Source: Lindgomyces ingoldianus (lineage: Eukaryota; Ascomycota; Dothideomycetes; Pleosporales; Lindgomycetaceae). From it: a stretch of DNA of 64,000 bases. Shown piece by piece: positions 12,101 to 26,000 of this stretch. The position numbers were made by a program, and so were the translations under genes. Where the stretch lies: the NCBI RefSeq assembly GCF_010093535.1, contig NW_022985173.1:1376795-1440794 (forward strand), written 5' to 3'. The notes beneath the pieces were generated by a model that was not told where the DNA came from, searched no databases, and was given only the letters and a program-made list of their open reading frames with translations. Numbering within the stretch: the stretch's first letter is position 1; each line of letters opens with the position of its first letter.

Positions 12101-13099
12101 CTACACATTAAGCGTCTTTAACTTTGTAGTAGTATAGCGTTTAGTTATTTTGCTAGTGTGCCCTTTATTAAAAGTAGTAGAACATACATGCTGCTTTATT
12201 ATTGCACTCTGTCTATAGTTCTTACTTATAGTCTGTACTGTTTCTGCAATAGAGGCAGTGTGGCATTTTGCAGGTAGATGTTATGCCTGCTAGTGTATTG
12301 CTATTAGGTGCGTTTCCTTGTGTTCTGTGTGGCCACTAGCTAGCCCTATGTTTAGTGGGCTAGTGTTTAATGCAGTACTTGTTGCTGCACAGATACTAAG
12401 TATAGAGGCATTTCCTAAGATTGTTCTGTATTAGTATTAGTTAGACCTATATCTACCTAGGGTATTCTTTAGTCCTAACAATTTGCAAGGGGTGACTTTA
12501 ATAGGTGCATTAGAATTTGTTATAACACTTGCTTCTATAAGGGATGCAGTATCCCTTATCCTGTTAGGTTTCTAAATCTTTGCAAGTAATAGCTAATGCT
12601 AGGGGTAGAGTGTTAGCCCTCTCTTAACATAGTTTAGGTGTTGTTAATAGTGTGCATTACTAATTAAAACCTTTTCTTTTATTAAGGATCTTTTTAAACA
12701 TTTTCTATTATTTTTCTTTGTTTATAACTGTGTAATGTGTTTAGGCGATTTCCTTTAATATGTTGTAGGTTTTAATGTTATTATTAATGTGTACTTTGTA
12801 CATTAATTTTTTACAGTCTTTTTATTAGTGTGTGTTGCTGCACTTCTAGCAGTCTTTATAAGTAAATTAATATTTTAGTTCTTAAGCTAAGATCTCTATT
12901 ATTAGTTGTCTTAAGAGAAACTTTTTCTTCCCTTTCTTAATGTTTGCAATGTATGTCGCAGCTTAGGTATAGCCTTACTATCCCTTGTAGACAGCAGCTT
13001 GTTCTAGTGCTCTAAAGACTTTGTTATTGTCTCTTACCTTAACTTCCTAGTATTTTATAGGGCATCTGTTAGATTTATAGTTGTCTCTGCATCACTAGC

Positions 13100-14234
13100 A
13101 GAGGCGTTTGTCTAGCTAGTCTAGGATTTCTTGCCTAGTTAGGCCTTGTTCTATATGCATTGCTTTTATAAACAGTCTACTATTTTTATTCTCTAGTTAT
13201 TTAGAGTCTAGGTATTCTTAATAGAAGTAGCCTACTTTTCTGCAGTTAAGGCATGCCTTCTTTTTAAGCTATTTCTTTTATTCCTTGTTTAGGGGTAGCC
13301 TTACACTCTTAGAGGTATTGCTTTTTTTTTTAGAGAAGCTATGTGTTTATTTAGCGTAACTAAGGTCTATAAGTTTAGTGTTAATCTATAGAACTTCTTT
13401 TTTTTTCTAAAACTAGTTAGGTTTTATAGTTGTCTAGCCTTTCTCTTTCTTACTACATTATTTAGTATGTCTTTTATTATAGGTAAGTGCTTTTTTAATG
13501 TAATCCTTAAAGCTCTTAGGCTTTCTGTTATAAGTAAATTTGTCTTTAATAGTATCTAAGAGTCCTTTATAGAACATTTGTCCTACAGCTTTCTTATCTG
13601 TCTATCTGCAGATAGCTAGCAGCTCCCTGAAGCGGGCTGCGTATTGTTAGACAGAGCTGTTGCCCTGTTAGAGAGCGTTTATCCTGTTAACTGCTTGTTT
13701 TTCTTTATTAACTAGCCTATATATTATAGTTAGAGCTGCTTTAAATAAGTTAATAAAGTTAAAGACCTTTTGTGTTTTCTATAGTAGAGGTTTACTAGTT
13801 ATTTTATAGTTTATCTAATTATTAGCATAAAGTTAAAACTAAATAGCAGGTAATCCTTCTAAGTGTAGGCTTATCTAAGAGATTATTTCTTTATCTGTTC
13901 TAAAAGCGCCTTTGTTGTATTGCATGTAAAGGTAGCACTTAGTAAAGAAGGGTTTTAAGTCTTTAGCAGAACTATTAAATGCCTTAGGGGGAGCTAAGTG
14001 TAGGGTCTTTTTTAACTTAATACTAGTTTTTTCTTAGGTAATGTTTCTAAGGTTAGCTACTTCTAGCTGTAGGGCTTAAATTTAGTAGATATTTAAAAGT
14101 CCCTGTTGCGCTTAAAGCTAGAGGAGTTGTTTAAGCTGTTTAAGCTTGTTTTAGAGATAGAGTATTTGCTAGTTCTGTGCTTCCTTAGTTGCTGTGGGGG
14201 TCTAGCTAGTGCCAGCGGCTAAAGCACCTGTCAT
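13100..14234 (-). pseudogene. GypA gag remnant
   Basis: An ATG at 14234, about 50 bases inside the 5' LTR, opens a gag frame (MTGALAAGTS, then a RIP stop). It contains retrotransposon gag-like sequence and ends in a CCHC-type knuckle: 'ACLNCRKVGYFY' near 13255-13225, with the His changed to Tyr. A further Cys-rich stretch lies near 13080-13110. Stops interrupt the frame throughout. Confidence 0.75.
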
Positions 14235-14284
14235 ACCGATGTCTAAGGTGGTAGTAGCTATACTTTGCAGGTAGTGGTGATTAC

Positions 14285-14913
14285 TGTTATAATCCTTACT
14301 TTGTTAAAATAGTATTTTTAGAAGTACATTAGCCTATAATAGTATGTAAGCAAGAGGGGCAGAACTTAGCTAGATCAGGTGTACAGTCTGTTGAGCAGAG
14401 TACGGGATAATGCAGGATGAGGGATAGGCAGGCTTGTGGTTTGACCAAGCAGCTGTATAGAGAGCTAGTAAACCTGATCTATAGGGATAGGAATAGAGGT
14501 ATATATAGTGCAAGATATACAAGGTAGCTAGGTCCTGTTAGTTAAGGTCACAGCTTCTTAGTTTAGAAAAGACAAGATAAGGGGTAGTCTTAATAGTAAA
14601 CTAAACAGTAATCACAGCCTTCTAACTATAGTTGTGATCAAGACTATATACATAGGGTTTGCATGCGTTTGCATGCATTGCAGGCGTTGCATGCACTGCC
14701 TGCATCTACCTGCAACGCCTGTATTGCCTGCAATGCTTTAGTCCCTATTAGACGGTGCATTCCGCGAGGCTTTTATCTAAAAGCTGGAGCCATTCCTCAT
14801 CTGTCCTGTCACGTGATTCGTACAGCGCGGGGCTAAGCGTCCTCCATCCGACGTCGTTCGGGCTGTGTGGGACAGCCAGTTGGGTCATTACGGTCTGACT
14901 GTTGGCTGTAACA
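14285..14913 (-). repeat. GypA 5' LTR (629 bp)
   Basis: Direct repeat of 7271-7899. Here the end toward 14913 is preserved (for example 'ccatccgacgtcgttcgg') and the start, facing gag, is mutated: the mirror image of the other copy. Confidence 0.93.
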
Positions 14914-15820
14914 GATACCTAGCTAAATTTAACTAGTTTAAGTTTAAAAGTATAAAGAATATAATAAAGCTTTTATAAGCTTATTTTATTACTAGTTAGA
15001 AAAAGACTAAAGCATAATAAGTATTTTAAACTTTTAGAATAAATATAAAGAAGGTGTTTTCTATATTTAAAGTGTACTTGATTAGTGTAGCTATTAAAAA
15101 AATAGTATTTTAGTTAGATTAGTTTTTTTACTTATAAGAAAAGCTTTTTTTTAGCTTATAAGTACTAAACTATAGTTTAAAACATACCTAAGTAAACTTT
15201 TTTAAAGCTATAGTAGCCTACTTTATAGTATATAATCTAGAAAAGAGGGCTTATAAAAAAAACTTTATTATTTTATTTAAATTATTTTTAACTAACAAAT
15301 TATACTTACTACTTTAATAATTAATAACTACATGTATAGCATTTAGTTTAGAGGACACTACTAGTAGTGTAAAGAAATACTTAGTAAGAACACCTAGCTA
15401 AATTAGACTAGTTTTAGTTTAAAAAAGTAAAAGATGTAATAGTAATACTTTATACTATAATTACTACTAATAAAAACTCTTAGTTTATTAAAGGGGGAGG
15501 TAGTGTAATAATTCTTATAAATTGTTCTATCTTAGGTTGCCTAGAACCTATCTAAAGGGTCCCTATATTAGCTCTAACCCTAGCTTAACCCTAACTTAAC
15601 CTAGCCCTAACTCTGCCCTACCCTCTGCTGTACCCCTATTCCTTTATGTATTTAGTTGCACCTTACCTCTGTAGCTAGCTTAGTAGTTTTCTAATATCCT
15701 TTTATACAAGGCTAATAGGTGTTAATAGCATTCCTAGGTTCTAAGTCCCCACGCACTCCCATATGCCTCTGAGTGGATTCCCACCGCATTCAGACCTATT
15801 GTCTTGCCTGTGCTGTTACA
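14914..15820 (+). mobile_element. GypB2: 3' internal part and 3' LTR
   Basis: It continues GypB2 after the GypA insertion, starting with the duplicated GATAC. A purine tract (aaagggggaggtag) precedes the LTR at 15504-15820. The LTR is longer than its relatives (317 versus 290 bp) because of an added run of 'cctaacttaaccctaact'-like repeats near 15575-15620. No ORF remains. Confidence 0.65.
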
Positions 15821-16219
15821 GAAATTACTTTTAGGTATATAGTCTTAATCTTTTACCTCTTGTAGAAGGTTATAGTTATTCTTTAACATAGGACAGGGTT
15901 CTAGGCATAGTAATATATCTAATATCCTTTCTAATAGGAAGCATGTGAAGGCTATTCTTCTATTTATAATAGTATAAACATATTAGTTATCTTACACTCT
16001 CTTTACTCTACTCTTACTCCCACTCCTCCCTCTCTCTTTTAATACCCTACTAGGATTGTACAGAGGACTGTACACCCTCTAAGCACTGTTGTAAGTTAGA
16101 GTATTACGTGACCCCTGCGTCACACCTCTCTTCTTACTCTCTCCTACTACATCCTAAAGAGATCTGTTACTAGCAGAAGGCACCTAGCAATAGGAAAGTT
16201 AAGGTAAGATATTATAACA
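15821..16219 (-). repeat. LTR-like repeat, partner of 54881 onward
   Basis: On the minus strand it begins TGTTATAATATCTTACC and shares 'tattgctaggtgccttctgc', 'gcttagagggtgta' and 'ggatattagatatattact' with 54881-55235. The copy here is moderately RIP-mutated. The start at 16219 is clear; the other end is not, because no target-site duplication could be matched. Confidence 0.5.
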
Positions 16220-16800
16220 ATAACTAAATAATTTAATGTAATAGTTTGTAAGTATTATAACCTAAACTAAATTAAACGCGTCTTAAGCTTAGACATAATT
16301 AAATAAATAATTAATGTTATTCTAGTAATATATTTTACAAGTAGTAAAATATATAATATTTTAATATAAAGTAAGCTTAGCATGTTTATTACTATTTTTT
16401 ACTACTTATTAAATAGCCTCTATAATTGCCTTATATATATTTAGATATAATTAGAATGTATAACTAGAATTTAAGAATTATATCTAGAATATATACTTTT
16501 AATATTTTTAAGCTTAGGTGTTTTTTTCTCTTCTTTATCTTAATTTCTAATAATTAGTAAAGCATAGGCTTTATAAACATACTTAGATAGACTAGAACAA
16601 CTAGAAATAAAGTGCTAGATATAATTAGAATATATTACTTAAGTTAAAAATTATATTTAAAATTAATTTTTACTTTATAATTATAAACTTAGCTCTAACA
16701 CATAGCATATAAATAATTAAAGCCTTAGATAACTTAGGTAGCTACACTACTTTTTTTACTTTTAATAAAAAGTTATATTTTTTATTTTAAATACTATTTT
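16220..16800. other. AT-rich stretch with a short GypB leader fragment
   Basis: 16225-16310 resembles the GypB 5' leader in minus orientation (compare 27995-28110). The rest is AT-rich with no recognisable frame. Confidence 0.45.
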
Positions 16801-17080
16801 TGTCTGTACGCAGCAGCAGCGTCACGGCCTGGATACGAGCAATTGCGCACAAGCAGGACCACGTATCTATGTTACATAATGCTTGTGCGCGAACCTCTGT
16901 GCGCAAACATCTAGATATCCCTTTTTTTCTCTATATAAAGGAAAAATAAGAGTAATAAAACTAGAAATATATTACTTTTACTTTACATATCTTATACACT
17001 GTGCACACTATACACTACTTTTACTTTTACTACTTAAGTGCTTATACTATAAGCAGCTAGCTGTTAGAGCTTTTTTAACA
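16801..17080 (+). repeat. CopA 5' LTR (280 bp)
   Basis: Begins TGTCTGTACGCAGCAGCAGC and ends TTTAACA. Its first 120 bases keep GC-rich sequence (gcgtcacggcctggatacg) that is TpA-converted in the 3' LTR. Confidence 0.88.
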
Positions 17081-17121
17081 CTAATTAGTAGTTAATTTAA
17101 TTAACTATAAATTAGTAAAAG

Positions 17122-17270
17122 TAATAATAAAGTACTTATACTTTATAAAGTACTTTATTTNNNNNNNNNNAATAATAAAGTACTTATACTTTATAAAGTA
17201 CTTTATTTTATTACTTATTTTTTAAAAAAAGTAATAATAAAGCACTTATACTTTATAAAGTACTTTATTT
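17122..17270 (+). repeat. Tandem repeat of about 48-60 bp around a 10-base gap
   Basis: Three copies of a unit with 'aataataaagtacttatact' and 'ttataaagtactttattt'. A run of ten N at 17161-17170 falls inside the array, so the true copy number may be wrong in this assembly. Confidence 0.8.
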
Positions 17271-17329
17271 AGTTACTTGTCTTTTAAAATAGTAGATTAA
17301 TTTTTTACATTATATAGTAAGCTTTACTA

Positions 17330-19090
17330 CTATATAAAGTAAGAAGAAGATAGTGTAAAACATATACTAAAGCTATTAAAGCTGCATAACCTAGCAGCTA
17401 GATAACAGTAGTACTTATGTAATTTACTAAAAAAGTAATTAACTATACTATTATAATAAAATTCTACTAGTAACTAATAACTTTATATAATAATAAAAAA
17501 AATAAGAAATAATTTCTATTATATAAATAACTTATAAAAAAACATAAAGATATTAAAGATAACACTATAAAATAAAACTAGCCTAAAGTACTAGAATAAT
17601 AAGATTAACATACTAAAGGCTTTAATAAGCTTATAAACTTAATTATATATAAGTTATATAATTACTAATTTATATATAATAACTTAAAAAAGTGCTACTT
17701 TTCTAAGTTTATATATAAAGAATTTTTAAAAAATAAACACTATAAAACTTTTTAGCACTTAGCTATATATTTAAAAAGAAGCTTATATAAGTGCTAAAGA
17801 ATAAAAAAATTACACTATAGCTAAGTAATACAAGTACTTAAGCTTAGAAGCTATATAATATAGTATAAAAGAAAGTAATTATACTAAAAAAGCTTTATAT
17901 ATAACTTTTATTACTATATAAGGCTCTACATAGAAGTAGACTAAACATAATGCTACTAATAACACTAAATATACTAGTATTACCTGCTTTTACACCTTAG
18001 CTAGCACTATACTAATTACTGTATAAACAATACATGCCACCCTACCTAACGCCTACTCTACACCCTTAATTGTACACACTACTAATACTACTTATATAAT
18101 CTATACTATATTATAACTTATATAAATTTCTACTTTAAAAAAAAACTACTAAAAAAAACTTTTAGTAAATAAAATTATATAATTTTAAAAAGCATAAAAA
18201 AACAATAACTATATAAGTTAACTATATAATATTTTTATAAATAAAATAAAAATCTTTATTAATTTACATTAATAGCTAAATATTTTAAAAAAATTTAGTA
18301 TATAAACATCTTTTTAAATATTTTAAAAAGTTATGTAAATATGTACCATATATATAACATAGGCTTTAAATATAACTAAAAGCATTTATATAACACTTTA
18401 AGTAGTTACTTTAACACTAATGTAAACTATAGCTAGTACTAGACAGACTAGATAATAATAACTTTTATATAATACTAATAAAAAAACTTTAATAAAAGTT
18501 TATATAAAGTTTTTAAAATAATAATTAATAAGCTGACACTTATATAAAGGGCACTAAAAATAAAATTTTAAAAAAATGTTTTACTACGCACTACTATTAT
18601 ATAAGCTTGTTAAGGATAACTAGAACTAGAACATGCTATGTTTACTATTAAGCTTTTATATAAAGCTTTATTTAGTAACTTATAGGCATTACTTTAAGTT
18701 ACTATAGACTAAAAGGTAAACTAATCCCTTTAAAAACTGCCTAATGCATACTACATAAACTGCTAATATAACTCTATATAATAAAAAAGAAACTTTCCTC
18801 TGCATAGAGAGAATAATATAGAAGATTTTTATCTAGGTTTAGGCTATAATCTAAAGATAACTACATATAGATAAAGAAGTGCTTTATCTACTATAAAGAA
18901 AAATGTTAGTTATTAAACTACTCTTATAATAACTATATATATAAGCAAAAAACTAGTATGTTACTTTATATAAAAGATTTTATAATAAGACTTTATTATA
19001 TAAAGCTATTACTTTATACATTTAAGACTTTAAAGGTTACTTTAAAAAAATAATTTATATAATATAAAAAAAATAAAATAAAAAGGTAAA
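17330..19090 (+). pseudogene. CopA gag remnant
   Basis: This is an AT-converted region downstream of the 5' LTR. Near 18870-18930 the plus strand reads 'KCFIYYKEKC*LLNYSYN', which fits the Cys-rich knuckle of fungal Copia gag proteins (CFVCGKxGCWSxxH type) after Cys/Gly/Trp loss by RIP. The rest is too mutated to place domains. Confidence 0.5.
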
Positions 19091-21219
19091 GATGTTGAAA
19101 AAAGCTATTAACTACTTTACTTTTACTATCTATCTACACTATGTAATAAAAGAGAACATCTACAGCATTAAACTTAAGAAGTATACTAAGCAGTTTATCT
19201 TTAATAACTAATACTATATAGTATACTAAAGCAAACTATAAGACATAAGTGTAGTAAAAATTTCTACTATTAGCAAGTCTTAACTTAAGGCGTACATATA
19301 AAAAAACCTATATATAAAAATTAGTTAGATACTTAGCTAAATAAATATTAGCTTTAAAAGCTAGACACTAAAAAGATTAATTAGTACTATATAAATTTAA
19401 AACTTAATTAGTCTAGTTATATACTATATTTTAAAGGCTTTAACACTATTTCTACTATTACTAGTAAATGCTAACTAACTTTAGGCATACTTTAATAATG
19501 TTTTAAATATTATTATACATGAAAATAAAACTACTATTTTTATTATATAAAAATAAAAACATTTTTTTTTAAAATATTAGTAAAAAAAGATTTATGTTTT
19601 TTTTTACTAAATTAAAACTCTACTGCCTTTACTACTAATTTAAACACCCTTATATAAAAAAACTCTAGAAGATGCTAACTAGCGCTAGCTATGATATTAA
19701 TGCTATAGTGTTAAAAAAGATTAAAAAGTTTTACTACTTTTACTAATTATATAACTAGGCCTTATAAAAATTTAAGTTTATAATTAAAAATAACACGTAC
19801 TTTAACTATAAAGTTATTATTAATATTATATAAATTAATAATAAAAATGTTTTATATGTTATTAATATAGACATATTATTTTAGGCTACTACATTCTTAA
19901 AATCTATGTCTACACAAGATACCTAGAATGTACTATACAAATGCTAGATTAACAATTATGAAAAACTTTTAGACTATATGTATAACTTTAGTATAAATTT
20001 TACTTTAAAGAATTTTTAAGCTTATGTAAACATTATAAAAGCTATATATAGGCAGATGCCTATAAAAGCATATTAAGTAGTTAAAAAAGTTAAGCGCGTG
20101 TATACACCTTTTTAATAAGTGTTTAACATTCTAAAAACTAAGCTAAGTAACTATATAAATAATAAGGCTATCTTATAGATAGCAGTTAAGGCTTTAAACA
20201 ACACAGCTAGCCTGCACAGTTTAGTACCTACACTACTAGTCTTTAGGGCATACCTAAAAATTAACCTAAACTTTTTACTATTACTAAATATTATTACATA
20301 AGCAAGCGCTATATAAAACGTAATAAAGATACTTTAAAAAAACTATATAAAAGGAAACATTAATTATGTAATTAACACTTATAATAGCTTTATAACATAT
20401 AAAGTTCTTAACTTTCTTCTTAGCTTAAAAATTATAGTATAAAAAAAAGGCTAGACTAGCTTATATAAAATTAAGAGCATTAAAAAAAAAATATTATTAT
20501 TAAAAGAAAAAATAGCCTACTAAAGCTCTAATATATATAAGTTAAACTATACTATAAAAAAACAACTTACTTATAATAAATAACTTAAATAAACTAATTC
20601 TTATATAAAAAGATTTTTTATAAAAAAGAAAAAAAAACAACTTTATAAAAATGCTATAAAAGTAGAACTAAAGCCTACTATAAACTAAGCTTTTTAAGAT
20701 AGCAATGCTATACTAGTGCAAAGAGAAAAGATAGATACTAAAAAAAGTAAAAAGTAAAAAAAAACTTATATAAAGTCTAGACTAAGTATTTTTAACCTAG
20801 AAAAAAAAATAATTAAGCTTTATTTATTAAGCTTTATATAAATAGTGTAATTACTATACTTAGAAAACTATTTAAAAAATTAAACTATATAAAGATAAAC
20901 ACTTTAATTACTAATAGCACTTTTAAAGTTATAGTATATAACTTAATAAAGTATAAAAGTTAGATTTTTAACCTTTACTTTATATAAAAAATAAAAAGTA
21001 AAATAACCTAACTATATAAAAAATCTTACTTAGTGTTTACTAGCTACTTAGATAAAAAAAAAAATTTTTTTTACTTAGTTACTAACTATTTAAAAAATAA
21101 GCTAAAGACTACTTTTAGCTATAAAAGTAAACTTAAAAGCTATATATAAAATGCATTTTAAACTATGTAATATTACATAAGTATACATCTAATTAATAGA
21201 TAAGCTTATGCGCACACTA

Positions 21220-21509
21220 TGTAACGGCGCAGGCAAGACAATGGGTCCGAAAGCGGTATGAATCCACTCAGAGGCATATGGGAGTGCGTGGGGACTTAGA
21301 GACCTGGGAATACTAATAACACCTATAGGCCTTGTACGTAGGATATTAGAAAACTACTAAGCTAGCTACAGGGGCAAGGTGCAACTAAATACATAAGGGA
21401 ATAAGGGCAACTGTAGGGGACTAGGTTAAGTCATAGTTAGGGCTAATACAAGGACCCTTTAGATAGGATCTAAGCAACCTAAGATAGAACAATTTATAGA
21501 ATTATTACA
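21220..21509 (-). repeat. GypB 3' LTR
   Basis: Begins TGTAACGGCGCAGG on the plus strand and ends ATTATTACA. The outer edge, next to CopA, is nearly unmutated; the inner edge is RIP-converted. Confidence 0.93.
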
Positions 21510-22189
21510 CTACTCCCCTTTTATAAGCTAATAGTTTCTATCTATAGTGTATAGAAAGTATTTAGAAATGCTTTAAAACTAATTTAAATAAAATATAACA
21601 AGTATAACTATCTTAACTAAAATTTTTTATTACTAAAAAATAGACTAAAAACCTAATACTAATATAATACTTTTATTATAATGTTTTTGTTTAGTAGTAA
21701 CTAGTAGTGTAGTTTTTATTAATATAGTAAATTTATTATTTATAGTAATAAGTGTTTACTTACCTTACTTATATAGTCTAGTTAATTTTATTAGTTTCTT
21801 TTTTAGCTATTATCTAATTTTTTACTTTATAAGTATTATTATGCACCTAACATTTTATAGCTTAGTCTGCTAACTAATTATAGCATTAAAAAAAATTACT
21901 ATGCTGCTCTGCCCCTCTTTTAGAGCCTCTTTAGAGGCGTTTTAAGTTATCTGCTTTTAGGCTGCCTACGCCCTTACTTACAGCCTTTAAGTTAAGTTTT
22001 CTTATTAGTCCTTTAAATTAAAAAAATGTAAATATTACACTTTACATAATAAAAAATGTAATTTTATATAAATATAGTTTAATACTACTAGGTTATAAGT
22101 TACTAATGCGTGTATAAGTTTTTTATATTATAAAAAAAAGTTTCTAGTCTTATAAGGCTATCTTAAGCTGTAGGCAGCAGCCTAAAACG

Positions 22190-22560
22190 TAAAAAGTAAA
22201 AAAAATAAAAAGAAAGCTTTTAAAGCTATTTTAAAGTTTACTTAGAACCTAGCATAAGTAGTACAGGTTATAAAGAGCTAGAAGGCTAGGCTTCCTATAG
22301 CTAGTGTTTAGGTAGCCTTATTCTACTAAAATACTAAGCTGCTTTAACAGGTTTTAGCCTTAGAAGCTTTAGTGTTTAACTTTTAAGTAGACATTACAGC
22401 ACTTTTAAGCAGCTAAGAATAAAGTAAAGGGGGTTTAAAAGAAGTCTAAAAAGGAGAGAGAAGGGGAAGAAGAAAAAAAAGAAGAGTAAAAAAGAAGAAA
22501 AAAAAGAGTCTAGAGGTGTCTAATAGCTTGCTATTAAACCTTCTAAGCAACATGTCTATA
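22190..22560 (+). pseudogene. Possible antisense basic ORF in the 3' part of GypB
   Basis: On the strand opposite to pol, one plus-strand frame reads segments such as 'KKAFKAILKFT', 'KARLPIASV', 'VLALEALVFNF' and 'VDITALLSS', then a Lys/Arg-rich tail ('KGERRGRRKKRRVKKKKK'), with TAG at positions compatible with former Gln codons. The same region is retained in the other GypB-family copy (minus strand, about 4800-5400). No family is recognised. It differs from the antisense ORF of GypA and GypD. It could also be a chance frame in a purine-rich stretch. Confidence 0.35.
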
Positions 22561-22639
22561 AAGTTATAATAATATTATATAAAAATATAATCTAACTTTT
22601 TACTTTTATACTTTATTATTTACTAAGTAATTTATACTT

Positions 22640-25600
22640 TTTACACTAGCTTTAAAAGCCTTAATCTACTTTTATAAGGCCCTTAAAAGTCCTAGCTAAT
22701 TTAGATGCTTATTATAAAAAGCTTTTAATTTATAAAGGGAACCTATAAAATTTAAAGCCTTATACTAGACTAGATTAGAGTTGTGTCTTACTTATTTTAC
22801 CTAGTACTTAAGCGTTTTCTAGTAAAGCTTACTAGTAAGTATTTTCTCTACTTTCTACTTCTTTACTTTATTAATAGTAATTTTAAGAGGTTTTAGAGGT
22901 TCTTATTTTAAAAGTAGATTTTAAAAATCTTTATAAAGTATGTTTAGTATAAAAATGTTATGTATCTTTAACTCTAAAAGTAGCTCTAGGTAGTACAAGT
23001 TTCTAACTTATTTAAGTACTTTAAAAAAGCTTTTTTATTATTTAGATAGTTTTTAGCTAAGTTTTTAAACAGCTAAGTTCTTAGTGTCTAGGTAGACTAT
23101 GTTGCTAACCTTCTAGTTAACTAGCTAGTAGTAGTAGTTACCTACAGTTTGCATCTAATTCTAGACCTTTTCTATATAGGTCTTAGCTAACTTCTAGGCT
23201 GTATACATGCAGGTTGCTAATGCTAGGGCATCCTTATAATTTAGCTTATCTGTAGCTATAATAGGTTCTGTAGAATATTTCTAGTCCTAGCTTTAACATA
23301 GTTTAAAGCTATATAAAACTTAATATAAAGACATTTTAATTATTATATAAGGTAAAGTTATCTAAGCCTAATTAATTAAGGGCAGTAAAGAACTCTAGTT
23401 ATCTTAGTAAAAGAATATAAAAAGTCTTAGTAAAAAAATATAAAAAGCCTTAGTTTTTAATTAATATACTTATTTATAATCTTTATTTAGCTATCTATTT
23501 CTTTATAATAAGCAGTAAAAAGCTTAACTTTTATGCCTAAAATTTAATAAAATTTAGACTAGAAACTAAATACAAACTAAGGTCCTTAATTAAAAATAAT
23601 AGTTTTAGGTATATAGCTAAAATAGTACACTTATTAAATAAATAAAGTAGCTATTTTTTAGGCGTTAATTATTTTATAGTAGGGGATAAAAATAGCTTGT
23701 TTTAATAAGTAATTAATTATAACTATAATCTAATTATATCTAGACTTGTCTTTAAAGAACTCCTTAAAGTTAATGCATAAGTGCTACATTAGTTAAGCAG
23801 GAATTAGTAGGGGGTAGATAAAGGCTAGGGTTTAAGTCTATTTTAAATAAGCTTTATAACAGAGGAGGTAATTCTATACATATTATTTACAAGTAGCCTC
23901 TATACCTTTTTAGTAGTACTTTTAGGCTAGTAACTAATAAGTCTTAGTAGCACTAAAATGTGCTAAACATACTTAGTTATAAACTTTTTAGATAAGTTAA
24001 GTACACAGTAATAAGTCTACTAGCACACATAAGTAGTTAGCATAGAGAAGTAGTCTATTTTTTATTTAATAATAGTAAAGTAGAAGTTTTTACTTTTATA
24101 TAAAAAAGCATAATTCTTTTAAAGTAATATATTAATTAATTCTAAAAAATCTAAAGACATAACCTAGTTTAGTTCTTTTATAACATTTAGTGTAGCTACA
24201 TAAGTTATTATTTAAGTAATATAGTACTAGGCTAGTTTAAAGTTAATTTAAGAGTAAAGTTAGTGTAGCCCTAGTAAGACCCTTAACTTATTATTAGTTT
24301 AAGCTGCTTTTAAATTTTCTACGTCTTATTTATAATAACTAAAGATATCTGCCCTAGTGTTGTTCTTACTAGGGGTGTACTTAATTTAAAAGTAATACTA
24401 AGCTAACTTTTTAGCTTAATAGACCTAATAAGCATTTAGCACCTTTATTATTATAAAGTACTTTAATAAATAATAATTAGTATATACTAGGGTGCTTATT
24501 GCTATAGATGTAAGCTTAGCTCTTTATTATTTAAACACAGTAATAATTATAAATAGCTTCTTATTATATATCTCCTAGTTTAGCTCTAAACTAGATAGGA
24601 CCTTGCTATAGAACAATATAAAGCACTAATTTCTATCTACTTATTTCTAAAAAAGAACTCCTACTACTACTTTATTAAAAGTGTTAGTTTTAATTTTAGT
24701 TTATAATGTAAAGTTAAAATAGTAAAGGGTAGGTATTTTTAATAGCTTAGACTTTAGCTTTTTAAAAGCTACATTACACTCTAAAGTCTATATAAAAAAA
24801 GTAGTAGGGCTTTAAAGTGTAATAATTAGTTTTACTATATAAAAAATTTTTTAAAACAAATTACTAATAAAATCTAGTAAAGCCTAAGAAAAATTTTACA
24901 CTTATTATAGTAGTAGGCGCCTGCTAGTTGCGTAGCACCTCTACTTTTTCTAGGTTAACCTCTAGTTTTTTGTTTAAAAGTATATAGCTAAAATACTTTA
25001 TTTAAGTAATATAAAATTTACTTTTTTTAATTTTTACTTATAATCCTGCTTACTAAAGCCTTTTTAAAACTTTTTTAATATAAAAGATATAAGTTGCCTT
25101 ATTTTTAGAGTAAATAAGAATATTATTAAAATAGGTAATGCAGAAATTGTCTAGATAGTTAATTAATATGTTATTTATATAGTGCTAGTAAGTTGCTAGA
25201 CTATTATATAATTTAAAAAGCAGAACTTTACACTTATAGGTTCTATATTATGTCTAAAAGGTAGTACACTCTTTAGAGCTTAGATTTATCTTAATTTTAT
25301 TAAAGGCTGCGCAAATATTAAACTTAGTAAAAATTACTACCTTAGTAGGTTTTAATAAAAGTGTATCTATATATAGTATTAGATACACATTCTTATAGGT
25401 AAGAGTATTAAGTTTACAGTAATTAACATAAATACATAAGTTGCTATTTAGTTTCTATACATAAAAAATAAAAGATGTAAAAGGGCTTTAACTCTGCTTA
25501 ATAAAGCTATATTTTAGATTATTTATAACATATTTCTTTATTACCTCTAGCTTTTTAAGGTTCTGTTTGTATAACAGACTATAACTATTAAGAAGAAGCT

Positions 25601-26000
25601 CTGTAAAGACAATCTTATAGTTATATAGACAATGTACTAGTAGCTAGTAAGCTGCAGTGTAGCTAAATACATCTTAGTACTAACAGTATTTAAAGAGTAA
25701 TTAAAGGCTTACTAATGCTTTAGTTTTATGTTTAGTGTCTAACTATAAAGCTTACTTATCTTTAATTAACTACTTAATTTTATAAATAAAAGTTAAAAAG
25801 AACTTATTTTTTTTTATGTTAAAATAAAAAGCATTTACTAAAATTAGAGTAATAGTAGCTAAATAGACCTCCTTTAAACCTATTTTAAACTTCTTAATAA
25901 ATAAGTAAAAGAATAATTTAAGTGTCTTTAGACTATAGATAATAAGAGATCTGTATAATTTTAGTAGCCTTAGTAAACCCTTAATGCAGTAGATTATTAG
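22640..26000 (-). pseudogene. GypB pol remnant: RT, RNase H, integrase
   Basis: Minus-strand RT is clear: 'INYLDNFCITYFNNILIYSK' near 25190-25115 (the 'YFDDILIYS' active-site block with DD changed to NN), then 'KVEVLRN*QAPTT' and 'FFLGFTRFY'. RNase H and integrase follow toward 22640 but are too mutated to delimit. Stops occur throughout. Confidence 0.75.

Larger units (their letters stand above)
7271..14913 (-). mobile_element. GypA: complete Ty3/Gypsy chromovirus, RIP-degraded (7643 bp)
   Basis: Two 629-bp LTRs (7271-7899, 14285-14913), each beginning TGTTA and ending GTAACA, flank an internal region whose minus strand reads gag, protease, RT, integrase, chromodomain in that order. The 5-bp target-site duplication GATAC is present at 7266-7270 and 14914-14918. 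The element sits inside GypB2. A separate plus-strand ORF remnant (8153-8689) lies between the end of pol and the 3' LTR. Confidence 0.92.
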
